Below are positions 37,941 to 47,743 of a stretch of 64,000 nt of DNA, piece after piece (the first letter of the stretch is position 1; each line of letters begins with the position of its first letter). The stretch lies in contig BGKB01000046.1 in assembly GCA_003116975.1 (NCBI GenBank), positions 186,001 through 250,000 of the forward strand. The letters are read 5' to 3'. The notes under the pieces were generated by a model. It did not search any database, was not told where the DNA came from, and saw nothing but the letters and a program-made list of their open reading frames with translations. Both the position numbers and the translations under genes were made by a program. Origin of the DNA: Aurantiochytrium sp. KH105. Its lineage: Eukaryota > Sar > Bigyra > Thraustochytrida > Thraustochytriidae.

Positions 37941-40900
37941 TCATGATGCAGCACTGGCTGTAAGAAAGGTAATCATGCCTGCCCCTGTTCCTGCGAGAAT
38001 TGCACTCGACGTACAGTGCAGCGCGCTTATGCCTTGCTCTGGCGGGCTACGCGTGGCGGAAGAGACAGCGTCCGAACCACTTGCGCCGAGTCCCCTTCCC
38101 GTCTCCGGGAGACTCATATCGCCGCCTTCGAGATCATGGCCGTCGCGCGTGGGCTTGTAAATCGTACGCGCTGAGCTACGCCCGGACAAGCTTCCCATAA
38201 AATTTACATTACACAAGGCAACACGACCGCAGCTCGTTCCAAGCACCGTGCAGAGTCGATCCGGAGTTATTGTTGCCGCAGTCACCACACTCCCGCGCGG
38301 CAAAAGCGCGTCGACCGAGGTCGTTGGTGCCAAAGACCCGCCCGGCAAATCGAAAAGGTCCACAACACCGTCGCGACCGCAAACGGCAACCGTGGTTTCG
38401 TTTTGCGTCCAGTGAACAGAGACTGCATGTGATCCTCGCTCCCGGCAAGACGAGTATCTCATCACGACGTCATCCATGCGCAGGTCGTGAATAAGAACGT
38501 CACCGCTTGTGCTCGCCGAAAGCACGAGGTTCCCACCCGCGTCCATCTCTACAGCGGTGATCTCGCTCTCGTGGTCATAAAATGCCCCAAGCGGGCTAAT
38601 TTGCTTGCTGCCCCGGACACTCCAGATCTTCACAGACGATTCCCACGAACCGGTCGCAAGAACGCGCCCTGTGGCGTTAGTTGATATGCACGCCACAGCG
38701 TCTTCGTGAGCAGCCACGCGATTCACTACACGCCCGTGCTCGAGAGCACACACGTAAAGTGAATTGTCCCAGCTTCCAACTGCAAGGCCTCCGTCACGAA
38801 GAGGCGCGCAGCATGCTAGTGCCAGGCGACCCACTGCCATGCGGCGTTTCACTATTTGTGTGCGTGCCGAGATACATGTCATAGAACCATCGTGTGAGAC
38901 GGAATAGATGCTGTCATCAGCCTCAGCGCTGCAGATGCAGCTCACGGGGCCGCGACGCACTTTTACCTCGCTTGAGGCCTCGTAGGTTTGCAACGTGTTG
39001 TTGTCAACGCGCCACCATCCCGAGCCCGCCGAAGAGGACCCAGCGCCTGGTTTGACGGGCAGCAGCTGGCTAGGCGGACCTTCCACACTCTTTTTCCGCG
39101 TTTCCCTACTTGCGCCAAGCGAGTCAAAGTCAATGCGCATGGGGGCCATGGGTGGGCTCCCCGGAGCCGTGTGAAGACTCGTGCTCTGAGGGCTCGCCGA
39201 TGTCATTTCCTCTGACTCTTCTCGTGCGGGAGAAGGACTCTTTATTGCAGCATCAGCTGCGATCTCTTGCGCTGCGACCTCTCCGTCGCCCGCAAGAAAA
39301 CTCGATTGAGGAGCCGCCCCTGGCGGCGGCGGCGGCGGCGGTGGCGAGACGGTTGATGAGGCCACGGGATCAAGAAAGTCATCAGGAGCGCTCGCGCTTG
39401 CAGCCAGAGTCTGCACCTTTGCATCCTCATCATCAGCCAGCGCCGTCGCCGGGGCCTCGCGGCGAGCATTCCGAGTCGGATGAGGTTCGCTGAAAAGCTG
39501 TTTAGGGGTCTGCCCGAACTCGTAGATTTGTGCTTCATACGACTTGCGCTCATCTGGGTCCTGGACCTTGTCGAGGTCCACGGCGCCCTCGTACGTGAGG
39601 TAATAAAAGAGATTATCAGCCTCGATTGCCGCCTGTCCCTGCTGCTTGCACCCAAAGATCAAATCGATCCATTCATGCAAATGTGCAGATACGTAGTCGG
39701 ACTCGAGAGCCTCGCGGCACTTTTCCACAAAATCGCGCGGGCCCGAACACCATGGAGGGAGGCGCACATTGTCCACAAAGTCGCCATCTTGCTTCCGTCC
39801 GAGGTCTAAATGCTGTACGTTGACGAGGAAGTCGCCGTCCGACGCGTAGAATTCTGGAATGAGCTCCTTGAGGTCAGCAGTATTGTTCATGACACTGTTC
39901 CACGTGGCCTCGACGCTGTGAAAGGATCGATCTGGTCGATCGAACTCGCCGTTCTGAAGACGCAGCATGAGATCCGGAACTCTTCTCACGAGAAAGTAAA
40001 GTACATATCCAGGAGTCGTGTAGTGCGTTCCATAGAGAAAGGGTGGCACATGCGGATCAATCTCGCTCAACATGTGTTGAAAGCGCTCCTTGAAGCCCGT
40101 AAGTCGATCTGGGTTCAGCGCGCCAATGGGCTTGGACAAGTCGCGAAAGGTCTCAGGTCGGCTCAAATCAAGCTCGTTGCTAGTGTAGTCTGCAATGACC
40201 CATGGAAACACCGGATATTGCGTGAGGTCTGCGACGGATCGATCGGCGAGCGTATTGAGACGCATGAGGTACTCGAAATTGCTCATGCGACCTTCTTGCC
40301 AGGCGCTTTGGGAAGCCAACAGATCCAGCGTAGGTGCAGCCATGACCGTCGTTGGGGCCTGCCCACGATTGGACGCTAAAAAGGGAACAAGGAGATCATG
40401 CACGAGGTCGCGGGCGTTTCGGCCATCCTCAAAGCATAGAAGCAAGATTTTCTCTTGCTCAAAAAGGCCGGTTGTCATGGCTTCGTCATCGTTGCCTGGA
40501 CTTCCACCCATGTGGGTCCCTATCCCGCCATTGCCCGTCCCCCCGCCACCAGAAAATCCAAAAGAGTCCTTCTCGAAACGCACCTCTAGTGCTCGGTGAC
40601 GCAAGAGAAATCGACGTTTATAGACACCTGTGAGACGCGCCAATGGATAGCTTTGTACGACCTCACCAATGTTGTTGAGCTGAGCCGGTTGAAAGTAGAG
40701 TCTCTGATCCGTAACGAGCACACAGCCCGGAATGTCTGTGAGCTGCGAGACAAGACTCACACGGAGCTCCTTGGGTGTGAGCAGTTGTTCGCGAAAGTCT
40801 ATCAATCGGGATTTGTCAAAGGCTTTGTCCTTGCGCTTTGCCAGAATTGGCCCAAGAAGATCCTGCTCCATTGACGCTCGAGCGCCACGAGGCTCCGCCT

Positions 40901-41339
40901 TGATTTTTCGGCGCACGCCCCAAAGCTCGCGCACGAGAGCCAGCGTTGAGGACACGGACCTGTGTTTGAGCTTGAACACGCGTTTGCAGAGAGCCTGTTC
41001 CGTCTCGTATGGCCTCGATTTTCCATCTTGCTTGAGCTTGGTGACGGACGAGGCCTCCATGAGAAGTACGGGTTCCTCTTGGCCCGATCCGCTTGACACG
41101 AGGCCACCGCGTCCTGGTGCCTGATCCATATCGTCGAATCGATACTTTTCAAGTGCCAAAGAGAAGTCGCGCGGCTCGAACACAAGACATCGAGAGCAAA
41201 TCCACAGTCTACCATCCCCGAGACTGCCACTCGTGCTAGCGCCTGCAGTCTCTGAGGCGTCTTCTGCGGCTGCAGACTCGAGCAGGTACTCGTCGTGGTC
41301 GAGAAGCAGCAAGTTAAACCTTCGGTTGCCGGTTTCCAT
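37941..41339 (-). CDS. FAN/NSMAF-type BEACH-WD40 protein
   Basis: A 1132-residue protein starting METGNRRFNLLLLDHDEYLLES, as in human FAN. A GRAM/PH-like region (about 155-300) is followed by the BEACH domain (about 340-620): WQEGRMSNFEYLMRLNTLADRS, YPVFPWVIADY, TPGYVLYFLVRRVPDLM, LPPWCSG, EWIDLIFGCKQQG. A Pro/Ser-rich linker of about 150 residues precedes a C-terminal seven-bladed WD40 propeller (about 776-1132). In animals FAN couples TNF receptor to neutral sphingomyelinase; in Dictyostelium the homologue LvsE is poorly understood. A role in endolysosomal or membrane trafficking is the general expectation for BEACH proteins. The linker makes it longer than human FAN (917 residues). Confidence 0.92.
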   Translation of the reverse strand: METGNRRFNLLLLDHDEYLLESAAAEDASETAGASTSGSLGDGRLWICSRCLVFEPRDFSLALEKYRFDDMDQAPGRGGLVSSGSGQEEPVLLMEASSVTKLKQDGKSRPYETEQALCKRVFKLKHRSVSSTLALVRELWGVRRKIKAEPRGARASMEQDLLGPILAKRKDKAFDKSRLIDFREQLLTPKELRVSLVSQLTDIPGCVLVTDQRLYFQPAQLNNIGEVVQSYPLARLTGVYKRRFLLRHRALEVRFEKDSFGFSGGGGTGNGGIGTHMGGSPGNDDEAMTTGLFEQEKILLLCFEDGRNARDLVHDLLVPFLASNRGQAPTTVMAAPTLDLLASQSAWQEGRMSNFEYLMRLNTLADRSVADLTQYPVFPWVIADYTSNELDLSRPETFRDLSKPIGALNPDRLTGFKERFQHMLSEIDPHVPPFLYGTHYTTPGYVLYFLVRRVPDLMLRLQNGEFDRPDRSFHSVEATWNSVMNNTADLKELIPEFYASDGDFLVNVQHLDLGRKQDGDFVDNVRLPPWCSGPRDFVEKCREALESDYVSAHLHEWIDLIFGCKQQGQAAIEADNLFYYLTYEGAVDLDKVQDPDERKSYEAQIYEFGQTPKQLFSEPHPTRNARREAPATALADDEDAKVQTLAASASAPDDFLDPVASSTVSPPPPPPPPGAAPQSSFLAGDGEVAAQEIAADAAIKSPSPAREESEEMTSASPQSTSLHTAPGSPPMAPMRIDFDSLGASRETRKKSVEGPPSQLLPVKPGAGSSSAGSGWWRVDNNTLQTYEASSEVKVRRGPVSCICSAEADDSIYSVSHDGSMTCISARTQIVKRRMAVGRLALACCAPLRDGGLAVGSWDNSLYVCALEHGRVVNRVAAHEDAVACISTNATGRVLATGSWESSVKIWSVRGSKQISPLGAFYDHESEITAVEMDAGGNLVLSASTSGDVLIHDLRMDDVVMRYSSCRERGSHAVSVHWTQNETTVAVCGRDGVVDLFDLPGGSLAPTTSVDALLPRGSVVTAATITPDRLCTVLGTSCGRVALCNVNFMGSLSGRSSARTIYKPTRDGHDLEGGDMSLPETGRGLGASGSDAVSSATRSPPEQGISALHCTSSAILAGTGAGMITFLTASAAS

Positions 41340-42132
41340 CTTTACGATCAAATCGTGCGAGCAAGCAACAGAAGAAGCTTTCGACCAGGACCGAGCTAGT
41401 TTAGACCTCGATCGTTGCACAGCACGGCACGTCACGTCACGTCACGTCAGGAAGTTCTTACGGGTCTCGATCTTCTCGTTCCTCAACCCTGCCCCTCGCT
41501 TATGGCACCGTTCGCGTCGATGGCGTTGTCCTCGTCGTCGTCCTCCTCTCGCTGCTCAACAAGAAAGTTTGTTCCAGTGGAACGCGCCCGCACGCGGGTG
41601 ATCACTCGTGTCTCGCTCGCTAACGAGGACGTTCGGTGCAGACGTCTCGAGCGAGCTTCAAGTCGCGCGCGAGTGTTGCAAGCGGGCGTCTTCGCGTGCG
41701 TCCTCGGCGTGCTATCTTTCTTCTTTGGAAACGTTGAGCGTCTGCTCAAAGACCGAAGTGCACAAGAGCAAGCAAAGCACCACAACGACGACGAGCAGAG
41801 CACGAACAACCTGAGCAGCCAGAGGAGAGCAGAGTAGAGCGGAGCAGAGCAGAGTAGAGCAGGGCAGAGCGTAAGGCAGTCAGAAACACCGAAGAGCCGT
41901 GTTCTCCACGCGGCCTCGGTGCTCTTGCTCGCTGTTGCGCGCTCGGCAGAGCTTGTTGGCTGATCATTCTCCAAGAGAGTGGTGGTGGCGGTGGCTCGCG
42001 ACGCGAGCGTGGCGCGCGAGGCGACAGTCTTCCAGCCTGCTTGACTGGCCTGCAGACTGGCCTTGCTGGTCTGCCCGGCAAGCTGCTTGCTTGGCTGCCC
42101 CGAGTGCGCTCACTCGCTTTCTTGCGAAGCAG
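41340..42132. other. Divergent promoter region, FAN gene / SDE2 gene
   Basis: About 790 bases. It contains the ACGTCA array listed separately and an AGAGC pentanucleotide-like tract at about 41820-41872. No gene; frames are open into SDE2 from 41899 but the extra residues are not conserved. Confidence 0.6.
41428..41449 (-). promoter_or_regulatory. Four tandem TGACGT sites
   Basis: The tract CACGT repeats four times and then ends in CAG, giving four overlapping-phase ACGTCA hexamers (reverse complement TGACGT) at a 5-base period, about 90 bases upstream of the FAN start codon. TGACGT is the half-site of CRE/ATF-class bZIP factors. That this is a functional array is inference; it may simply be a microsatellite. 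Confidence 0.4.
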
Positions 42133-44241
42133 ATGCTGGCAACACAACAAGGGGGCCGACGGCGACGGCGCTTGAATGAGCCGGATATGCAGGTTCTGAC
42201 GAATTTCATGACCACGCCCGGGGACGAGATCCATACCAGGCATTTCCAAAATCTTCGACTGTCTTCTCTGCATCAAGAAAACACGCAAGGTGGGCTCGTT
42301 CAGGAACAGGTAATTGTCAAAGTTGACGGCGTGCGAACGGTGTGTCTCGACCCCGCAAAACACGGATCTCGCTCTGCAGCGCAAGTGCTCGACGAAGCTC
42401 TACATCGTGCCAAGGTACCGGGATCAGGCGCCGCGCAATGGCAGCTTTGGAGCTCAAGCGGGTCGAGGTGGCTCGACTCCGATGAAAACATCCGTAATGG
42501 AGCGTGGATCGAGGCGCGATTGAGAGGTGGTCTTTGTGGTGGCAAAGGAGGCTTTGGCAATACTCTGCGAGCTTCCGCTCGTAGAGGCGGGTCTGGAACC
42601 ACGGACTTTAGCGCTTGTCGCGATCTGAATGGGCGACGGCTGCGTCATGTTAATAACGAGGTGCGTCTGCGACTTTGGCGCGAGGAGCAAGCTCAGCGCG
42701 AGCAACTGCGAAGAGAAGGCAAAGAACTTGCCCCCGGAGACTCGAAACTACTGAACACACCGTCGGGGATCAAAAATTGGTTTCTCAGTGTCCCATCCTG
42801 GGCGGACCACGTGCCAAAGGAGCGCAAGAACGGCGGTGGTCGCGAGCGACGGCTTTGCACAGACTGGGCGCGTGCCCAAGTCAGTAAGGCCAAGAAACCG
42901 GACAATGCTCCGCCATGGTACGGCTGCCCTCGCGGTCGTGCGTGCCCATTCTCGCACCGAAGCGAGGACCTTACACCCGCACGATATGCCGAGTTTGTAG
43001 CAGAAAAGCGCGCCCAAGCCCGCGCGGCAATCGACGAAAAGATGCGGACCTACACAGCGCAGATTCAGCAGTCCGAGGCGTCAATGAGCTCGTCCATTAT
43101 GGAGGGTATGCGGCGCTCCAAACAAGCCTCCGTGCAAGCGAGAGCAAGCGCAAAGGCGGACGCGCAGGCGCTCGAAGACGATGTCAATCAGGACCTCGAC
43201 ACTGCCGAAAATATCAATGGCGATCGTATACAGTGCCTCTGCGGGGATCTGGGCGTTGGCGACTTTGGTGAGGTCCAAGGCCGTGCAGACTTCAGCACTG
43301 CAGTGGTCCCTTCTGTTGCGGTCACGGCCGATTCCTGGTATTTTGAAGTGACCTTGGTCGCCGAGCCCGCGGGTTCGCTTCAGATTGGCTGCGCCACGGA
43401 ACTCTTTGAAGCCACCGAGTCATCTGAAGACGGTGTGGGTGATCTCCCACTTTCCTGGGCGCTTGATCCCGTACGGGGCAAATTTTTCGATCAGGGCTGC
43501 GAGCTCGAAGCAACGATCGATGGCATCCCGCTTCGAGACGCTGCTGTCGTCCGGGAGGGCTGCACAATTGGCTGTCACCTCGACGTCAGCAAACGACAAC
43601 TCTACTTTACAATCGACGGCCGACGCGTCTCCATCGCAGACAAGCCCGCTGGCGAACCACTGCACCTCTTGACATCAGCAGGCGCAGCCTCGTCCTCGTC
43701 CTCGTCCTCATCCTCGTCCTCATCCTCGTCCTCGTCTACCGTTCCGGAATCGCATTTCTTTTACCCCGCTCTTTCAATGGATGCCGGAACCTTTGTACGC
43801 ATCAACTTGGGCGAGCAAACCTTTCGTTGCGAGCCTTTGGACCGCCGCGTGCACGGTTTGTGTGGCGATTCGAATTTGCGCCTTTTGTGCGCAGGGTCAA
43901 GCTTTTACTCTGAGCAAGAAGCAGAGGTCGTCGGATCGGCAACCCCATGCACGAACAACGTAGAAGCTGTGGAGAACGATTCAGCAGAGACCACCAGCTC
44001 ATCATCGCAGCAGACAGCCAGTGAGGAGGAGCTTGGCCCTGTCGATCTCAATGCTGCAGAAAGTGCAGCCTCGCTGGAGAGGTTCGGTCTGGTAGTCTTG
44101 AAGAAGGAGCTCGAGACACGCAATCTCAAGTGCGGAGGAACGCTCGAGGAGCGTGCGCGCCGTCTATTTTCTGTCAAGGGTCTTGCTCCTGAGGAGATTG
44201 ACCCTTCCTTACGTCCAAACAAGAAGCGCAAACGTCGGTAA
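42133..44241 (+). CDS. SDE2: SDE2-type splicing/genome-stability protein with CCCH finger and SPRY domain
   Basis: A 702-residue protein. Residues about 57-133 form the SDE2 ubiquitin-like domain, ending in the processing motif GGKGGFG (136-142), then the signature ACRDLNGRRLRHVNNEVRLRLW. In yeast and animals the Ubl is cleaved before KGG and the C-terminal part enters the spliceosome. Further on are a CCCH-like finger (WYGCPRGRACPFSH, about 270), a SPRY domain (about 369-566: DSWYFEVTLV, LQIGCATELF, FTIDGRRVS) interrupted by a poly-Ser run, and a C-terminal SAP-like motif identical in style to human SDE2 (LETRNLKCGGTLEERARRLFSVKGL). The SPRY domain is not in the human or yeast proteins I know. 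The start is uncertain: 42133 gives a short lead before the Ubl, and 41899 is also in frame. Confidence 0.85.
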   Translation: MLATQQGGRRRRRLNEPDMQVLTNFMTTPGDEIHTRHFQNLRLSSLHQENTQGGLVQEQVIVKVDGVRTVCLDPAKHGSRSAAQVLDEALHRAKVPGSGAAQWQLWSSSGSRWLDSDENIRNGAWIEARLRGGLCGGKGGFGNTLRASARRGGSGTTDFSACRDLNGRRLRHVNNEVRLRLWREEQAQREQLRREGKELAPGDSKLLNTPSGIKNWFLSVPSWADHVPKERKNGGGRERRLCTDWARAQVSKAKKPDNAPPWYGCPRGRACPFSHRSEDLTPARYAEFVAEKRAQARAAIDEKMRTYTAQIQQSEASMSSSIMEGMRRSKQASVQARASAKADAQALEDDVNQDLDTAENINGDRIQCLCGDLGVGDFGEVQGRADFSTAVVPSVAVTADSWYFEVTLVAEPAGSLQIGCATELFEATESSEDGVGDLPLSWALDPVRGKFFDQGCELEATIDGIPLRDAAVVREGCTIGCHLDVSKRQLYFTIDGRRVSIADKPAGEPLHLLTSAGAASSSSSSSSSSSSSSSSTVPESHFFYPALSMDAGTFVRINLGEQTFRCEPLDRRVHGLCGDSNLRLLCAGSSFYSEQEAEVVGSATPCTNNVEAVENDSAETTSSSSQQTASEEELGPVDLNAAESAASLERFGLVVLKKELETRNLKCGGTLEERARRLFSVKGLAPEEIDPSLRPNKKRKRR

Positions 44242-44480
44242 TCATCTTTGCAAACTCCAAAACAGGTGCGAGCAAGAAGGCTCTCGAGAATGATGTTTCC
44301 TTTCTTTTTTCTTTCTTTCATGCATGCATTTCAATAAAGTGTCACGAGTTATGTTTGCGAGGGCTACATACGGAAACAGCGGACGAATTTAAAAAAGGCC
44401 AACCATCAAATGCAAAGGAACTCTTTCTGCTTCGGAACAAGCGCGAAATGGTAGGCGGATTTAACATAGAGATGCAAATT
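44242..44480. other. Convergent 3' region with polyadenylation signal
   Basis: AATAAA at 44333-44338, about 90 bases after the SDE2 stop, is a plausible poly(A) signal for that gene. Confidence 0.5.
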
Positions 44481-44843
44481 TTAGGTTTCCGACTCTGACG
44501 TTGTGAGCTTAAGATACAAGAGCACGCTCGCAATGGAGATCCATACGACCCAAAAGAGAATACATGGCGTGATTTCCGGATCAATCACACCGACTTTAGA
44601 CTTGGTTGTGTCCTGCTTGCTCATTCTCACCCTTGAGGGCATGATTGGGCTGACGGCAGGGGCACGCTTCGGGGTCGAGGGCGTCTGAGCGCCCGCCATG
44701 GGCGTGTTTGGCGCCGACATACCCTCGACCATGTGGCTCGAAACAGAGGAGTGCACGTCCTCCATGTCAAGCTCCTCCAGCTTGGTAAACGTGTTCATCT
44801 CATTGAGCTTATTGGCGTCGCCCGCATCAGCAGAGGCCGCCAT
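44481..44843 (-). CDS. Small tail-anchored membrane protein, unknown function
   Basis: A 120-residue protein: a hydrophilic N-terminal 90 residues rich in Ser, Pro and Met with SPR/TPR-like phosphorylation-type motifs (NTPMAGAQTPSTPKRAPAVSPIMPSR), one C-terminal hydrophobic helix (about 92-112, PCILFWVVWISIASVLLYLKL) and a short polar tail. This is the layout of tail-anchored ER or mitochondrial outer-membrane proteins. I do not recognise a family. Confidence 0.6.
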   Translation of the reverse strand: MAASADAGDANKLNEMNTFTKLEELDMEDVHSSVSSHMVEGMSAPNTPMAGAQTPSTPKRAPAVSPIMPSRVRMSKQDTTKSKVGVIDPEITPCILFWVVWISIASVLLYLKLTTSESET

Positions 44844-45267
44844 ATTGCAATATCTCTGCGCGGCAACGAATGTCCTCGCGCTTTAGCCTTTCTAATTTGT
44901 TTGCTCACAGTTCGACGCCCGCGCACACAAGCACGCGAGCACGCTTGCGTGCTGTTGCTCTATTGAAGTTTGTCGGCGCCCAGCGTCGATGCAAGAATCA
45001 TGACAACGAGGCGATTCGTATTGTAACATCAAAAAAGCTCGTCATTATTAGGCGCACCCTCTTTGCTTGGTTCAAGTTGCTCGTCCTACTTACGCACTCA
45101 CGGGTCATCTACTTTGCTCGGCTGCGAAAGAGCGAATTCGGGGAAGGTCGCAAAAAAGACTTACTCATTGTAGAGCAGTCACAGTCTTTTCCAAACAAAT
45201 TGAGAATTTCAATTTTTTTGTTTTACTTTCTCTCCAACGGATCTCGACATGGACATGTGTGGATACC
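44844..45267. other. Intergenic region, nothing recognised
   Basis: About 420 bases between the small membrane protein and the 3' end of the SAP-RCC1 gene. AT-richer than its surroundings; no gene or clear repeat. Confidence 0.55.
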
Positions 45268-47208
45268 TTACAGCGCGTGCTTTTTGGGCTTAATATGATA
45301 CTTTCGGGGGTGTTTGCACTCCTTGCACTGGTTAGGGTGGAATAGATTGGCTTCGAAGCCCGGGCAAGCTTCACAGGAGACGCAGGCCATGCCCTCGAAC
45401 TGCTTGAGGTCGACGAGACCATCCTCGGTGGTCTTGATCGTCTCTTGGGCAGCCTTGGCGGCGCGTCGCTCCTCCTCGGCTGCCTTTTGGCGAAGACGCT
45501 CAATCCTACGCTCCTCTCGCTCCTTCTTGGCCGCCTCGTCGTCCTCGCGGAGCATAACTTCTTCCTCGGTCTCGCCGACGTACTTTGCTGTGGCGACAAC
45601 ACTGAAATTGCGCCCGCAAGCGAAACTGATGACGCTGCCGCGACCAACTCGATCGACGATGGTATTGAAGCCTGGGACAAAGCCAGGAATTGGAGAGTAC
45701 TCGCGTTCCTCGTCCTCTTCATACTGGAGCTCTCGCGCGAGCTCGCCGTGAGGATTGCTTCCCCAGGAATAGAGGTCATTGTCAATCGTAAGCGCCATGC
45801 AGTGCGTCGGCCCGCATTCAACGCGGACGAAGAGCAGGCGCATGTCCATGCAGACGCGCGAGGCGGTTGGCGTCACGCAGCAGGTGGTGTCGCCCTGAGC
45901 AAGCTGGCCATGGTAGCCAGATCCCCATGTGAAGAGCCACCCACCATTGTAGCAGGGTGGCACTTGCACGACAGCAGCGGTGTGCCAGAAACCGAGCGAA
46001 AGATCAATCACAATTTCATTTGCCAGCGAGTCGACGCGACATGGCTCAAACCTGTCGCGATGATCGCCGTGACCCAGTCTGCCGCCGTCACCAGAACCCC
46101 AGGTGTACAAACCATGGTCTGTGATAGCGGCGGAATGGTTCGCAGAGCAGGCGACGCGAAGCACCTTGACAGCTCGAAATCCTGGCAATGGAGTCGGAGT
46201 CGGAAAGTACTTGTTTGCAGGAGGCTTGACACCCTTGCGCTCGAGCGTGGTGAGGCCCAGTTTGCCCGAGTTAGAAAATCCAAAACTCATTACCTCGGAA
46301 TCATCCTCGAGAAGAATCATCGAGTGCGTTTGGCCGACGGAAACCTCGGTAACCACCACGCCGGTCTGAAGAGCTTCGACCAGGACTGGGCTGTTTTCAA
46401 TTGCCAAACGCCCGGTGCCGCACTGACCGCGCGTTCCGTCGCCCCACATGTAAAGGTCACCACCATCGGAAACGGCGCCGCAGTGATTTGGGCCCGCGGA
46501 GACCGTCACGATTCCTTCTCCCTGCAGGGGTTCAATAAGTCTGGGCTCAGGAAGGCCGTCCTCTCCAACGTCGCCAATCTCGCCAACCACGGCTTCGAGC
46601 TCGCCGGATTCCTCCATTTGCTTTTTGCGTCGTCGTGCGCGTGCATCGAGCTTTCCATCTTCTGCGGCAGCCTTGACCTTGGCCATGTTTCCGCCTGTGC
46701 CTACGCCGCCCCAGGTGAATACATTGCCGTTTTCAGCGAGCGCGAGCGCCACATCTCCGCCGGCAGAGACCTTGACAATGCCTTTTCCGCGCAGCCGCTT
46801 CACCACGGTAAAGGTATCTCGGCTTTCACGATCACCAACGCCAAGTTGACCTTTACGATTGAGCCCGCTTGTGTAGACGCTTCCAGACTCTTCAAGTGCG
46901 GCTTCTGCACGGCGAGCGGCTTCAACCATGGCCAAGTACTCGAGCTCTTCTTCTTTTTCTTCATGGACCGATTGTTGCAGACGAACCTGGAGAGCTCGTT
47001 TGTTACCTTTGGTGTTGAGACCTCGTGCCTGAAGTGCAGCGCGTAGCTCGCGAATGCGTAGTCGCTTGACATCAATATCCGCCCAGTAGTCTTCTCCTTC
47101 ATCTTCTTCATTGTAGACCTTTTCGCTGCCACGAATCGAGGTCAGGCCGGCGGTCAGCTCCGAGCGCTTATCGGCCAGGGTTCCTGGCTTCAGGCGTTGG
47201 TCTGCCAT
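45268..47208 (-). CDS. SAP-domain RCC1-repeat (regulator of chromosome condensation-like) protein
   Basis: A 646-residue protein. Residues about 47-85 form a SAP DNA-binding helix pair (LRIRELRAALQARGLNTKGNKRALQVRLQ), then a charged helix, then a seven-bladed RCC1-type propeller (about 110-540) with repeats such as GSVYTSGLNRKGQLGVGDRESRD, LYMWGDGTRGQCGTG, LYTWGSGDGGRLGHGDHRDR and LYSWGSNPHGELA. A charged helix follows, and the last 40 residues carry a Cys/His-rich motif (CVSCEACPGFEANLFHPNQCKECKHPRKYH) that could bind zinc. It may act on chromatin or as a GTPase regulator; the family is diverse and no substrate can be named. Confidence 0.85.
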   Translation of the reverse strand: MADQRLKPGTLADKRSELTAGLTSIRGSEKVYNEEDEGEDYWADIDVKRLRIRELRAALQARGLNTKGNKRALQVRLQQSVHEEKEEELEYLAMVEAARRAEAALEESGSVYTSGLNRKGQLGVGDRESRDTFTVVKRLRGKGIVKVSAGGDVALALAENGNVFTWGGVGTGGNMAKVKAAAEDGKLDARARRRKKQMEESGELEAVVGEIGDVGEDGLPEPRLIEPLQGEGIVTVSAGPNHCGAVSDGGDLYMWGDGTRGQCGTGRLAIENSPVLVEALQTGVVVTEVSVGQTHSMILLEDDSEVMSFGFSNSGKLGLTTLERKGVKPPANKYFPTPTPLPGFRAVKVLRVACSANHSAAITDHGLYTWGSGDGGRLGHGDHRDRFEPCRVDSLANEIVIDLSLGFWHTAAVVQVPPCYNGGWLFTWGSGYHGQLAQGDTTCCVTPTASRVCMDMRLLFVRVECGPTHCMALTIDNDLYSWGSNPHGELARELQYEEDEEREYSPIPGFVPGFNTIVDRVGRGSVISFACGRNFSVVATAKYVGETEEEVMLREDDEAAKKEREERRIERLRQKAAEEERRAAKAAQETIKTTEDGLVDLKQFEGMACVSCEACPGFEANLFHPNQCKECKHPRKYHIKPKKHAL

Positions 47209-47743
47209 TGTCCTTGAACTCGACGCGACGCAACGCGACGCGACGCGCCACGCCTTGCCGCGCCTCGCCTCGCCTCGACCGGCCTCGGGTGGGGTTCTGC
47301 CACCCTCCGTAGGCAGCTCGCCAAGGCGAGGTCTTTGAATGAGCTCTGTTCACTACTCTGCCCTTGCTTGCATGATCTATCGAGTCAGTCTAGCCAAAGT
47401 GACTTGCTTACTACTATCACTAGCTAGCAAACTAGCTAGCTTTGGGCGCGGCTCCGCGCGCTGCACGTGCTCGCCCCTCATTCGCTTTACTTGTACAGAA
47501 TGGAGAGAAAGCGAACCATTTATTACTACGATATATCGTAGGAAGGTCTTATGCTACCAAAGCCGCAGTGTCAACTTGGTATGACAAGCATCAACGGCTA
47601 TGCGCCCTGCCTGGCCCAGCAAAGCGGTGTTCGAACAAGCCAGAGAGCGCATATGCGCGCAAGCGCAAGGCGTGCGCGTACTTGCGAGAGGAGTTTCTGC
47701 ACCTTTTCTAATCGAGAAGAGCTCTTGCGGTGCGGGCATCGAA
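47209..47743. other. Divergent region with CTAG inverted repeat
   Basis: About 535 bases between divergent genes. It holds a GACGC/CCTCG-rich GC tract at 47218-47280 and an inverted repeat CTAGCTAG-CAAA-CTAGCTAG at 47420-47439. No gene recognised. Confidence 0.55.

Noticed and set aside
45445-47046. 533-codon + strand frame opposite the SAP-RCC1 gene
   Set aside because: Pure antisense shadow of RCC1 repeats, which are unmistakable on the minus strand.
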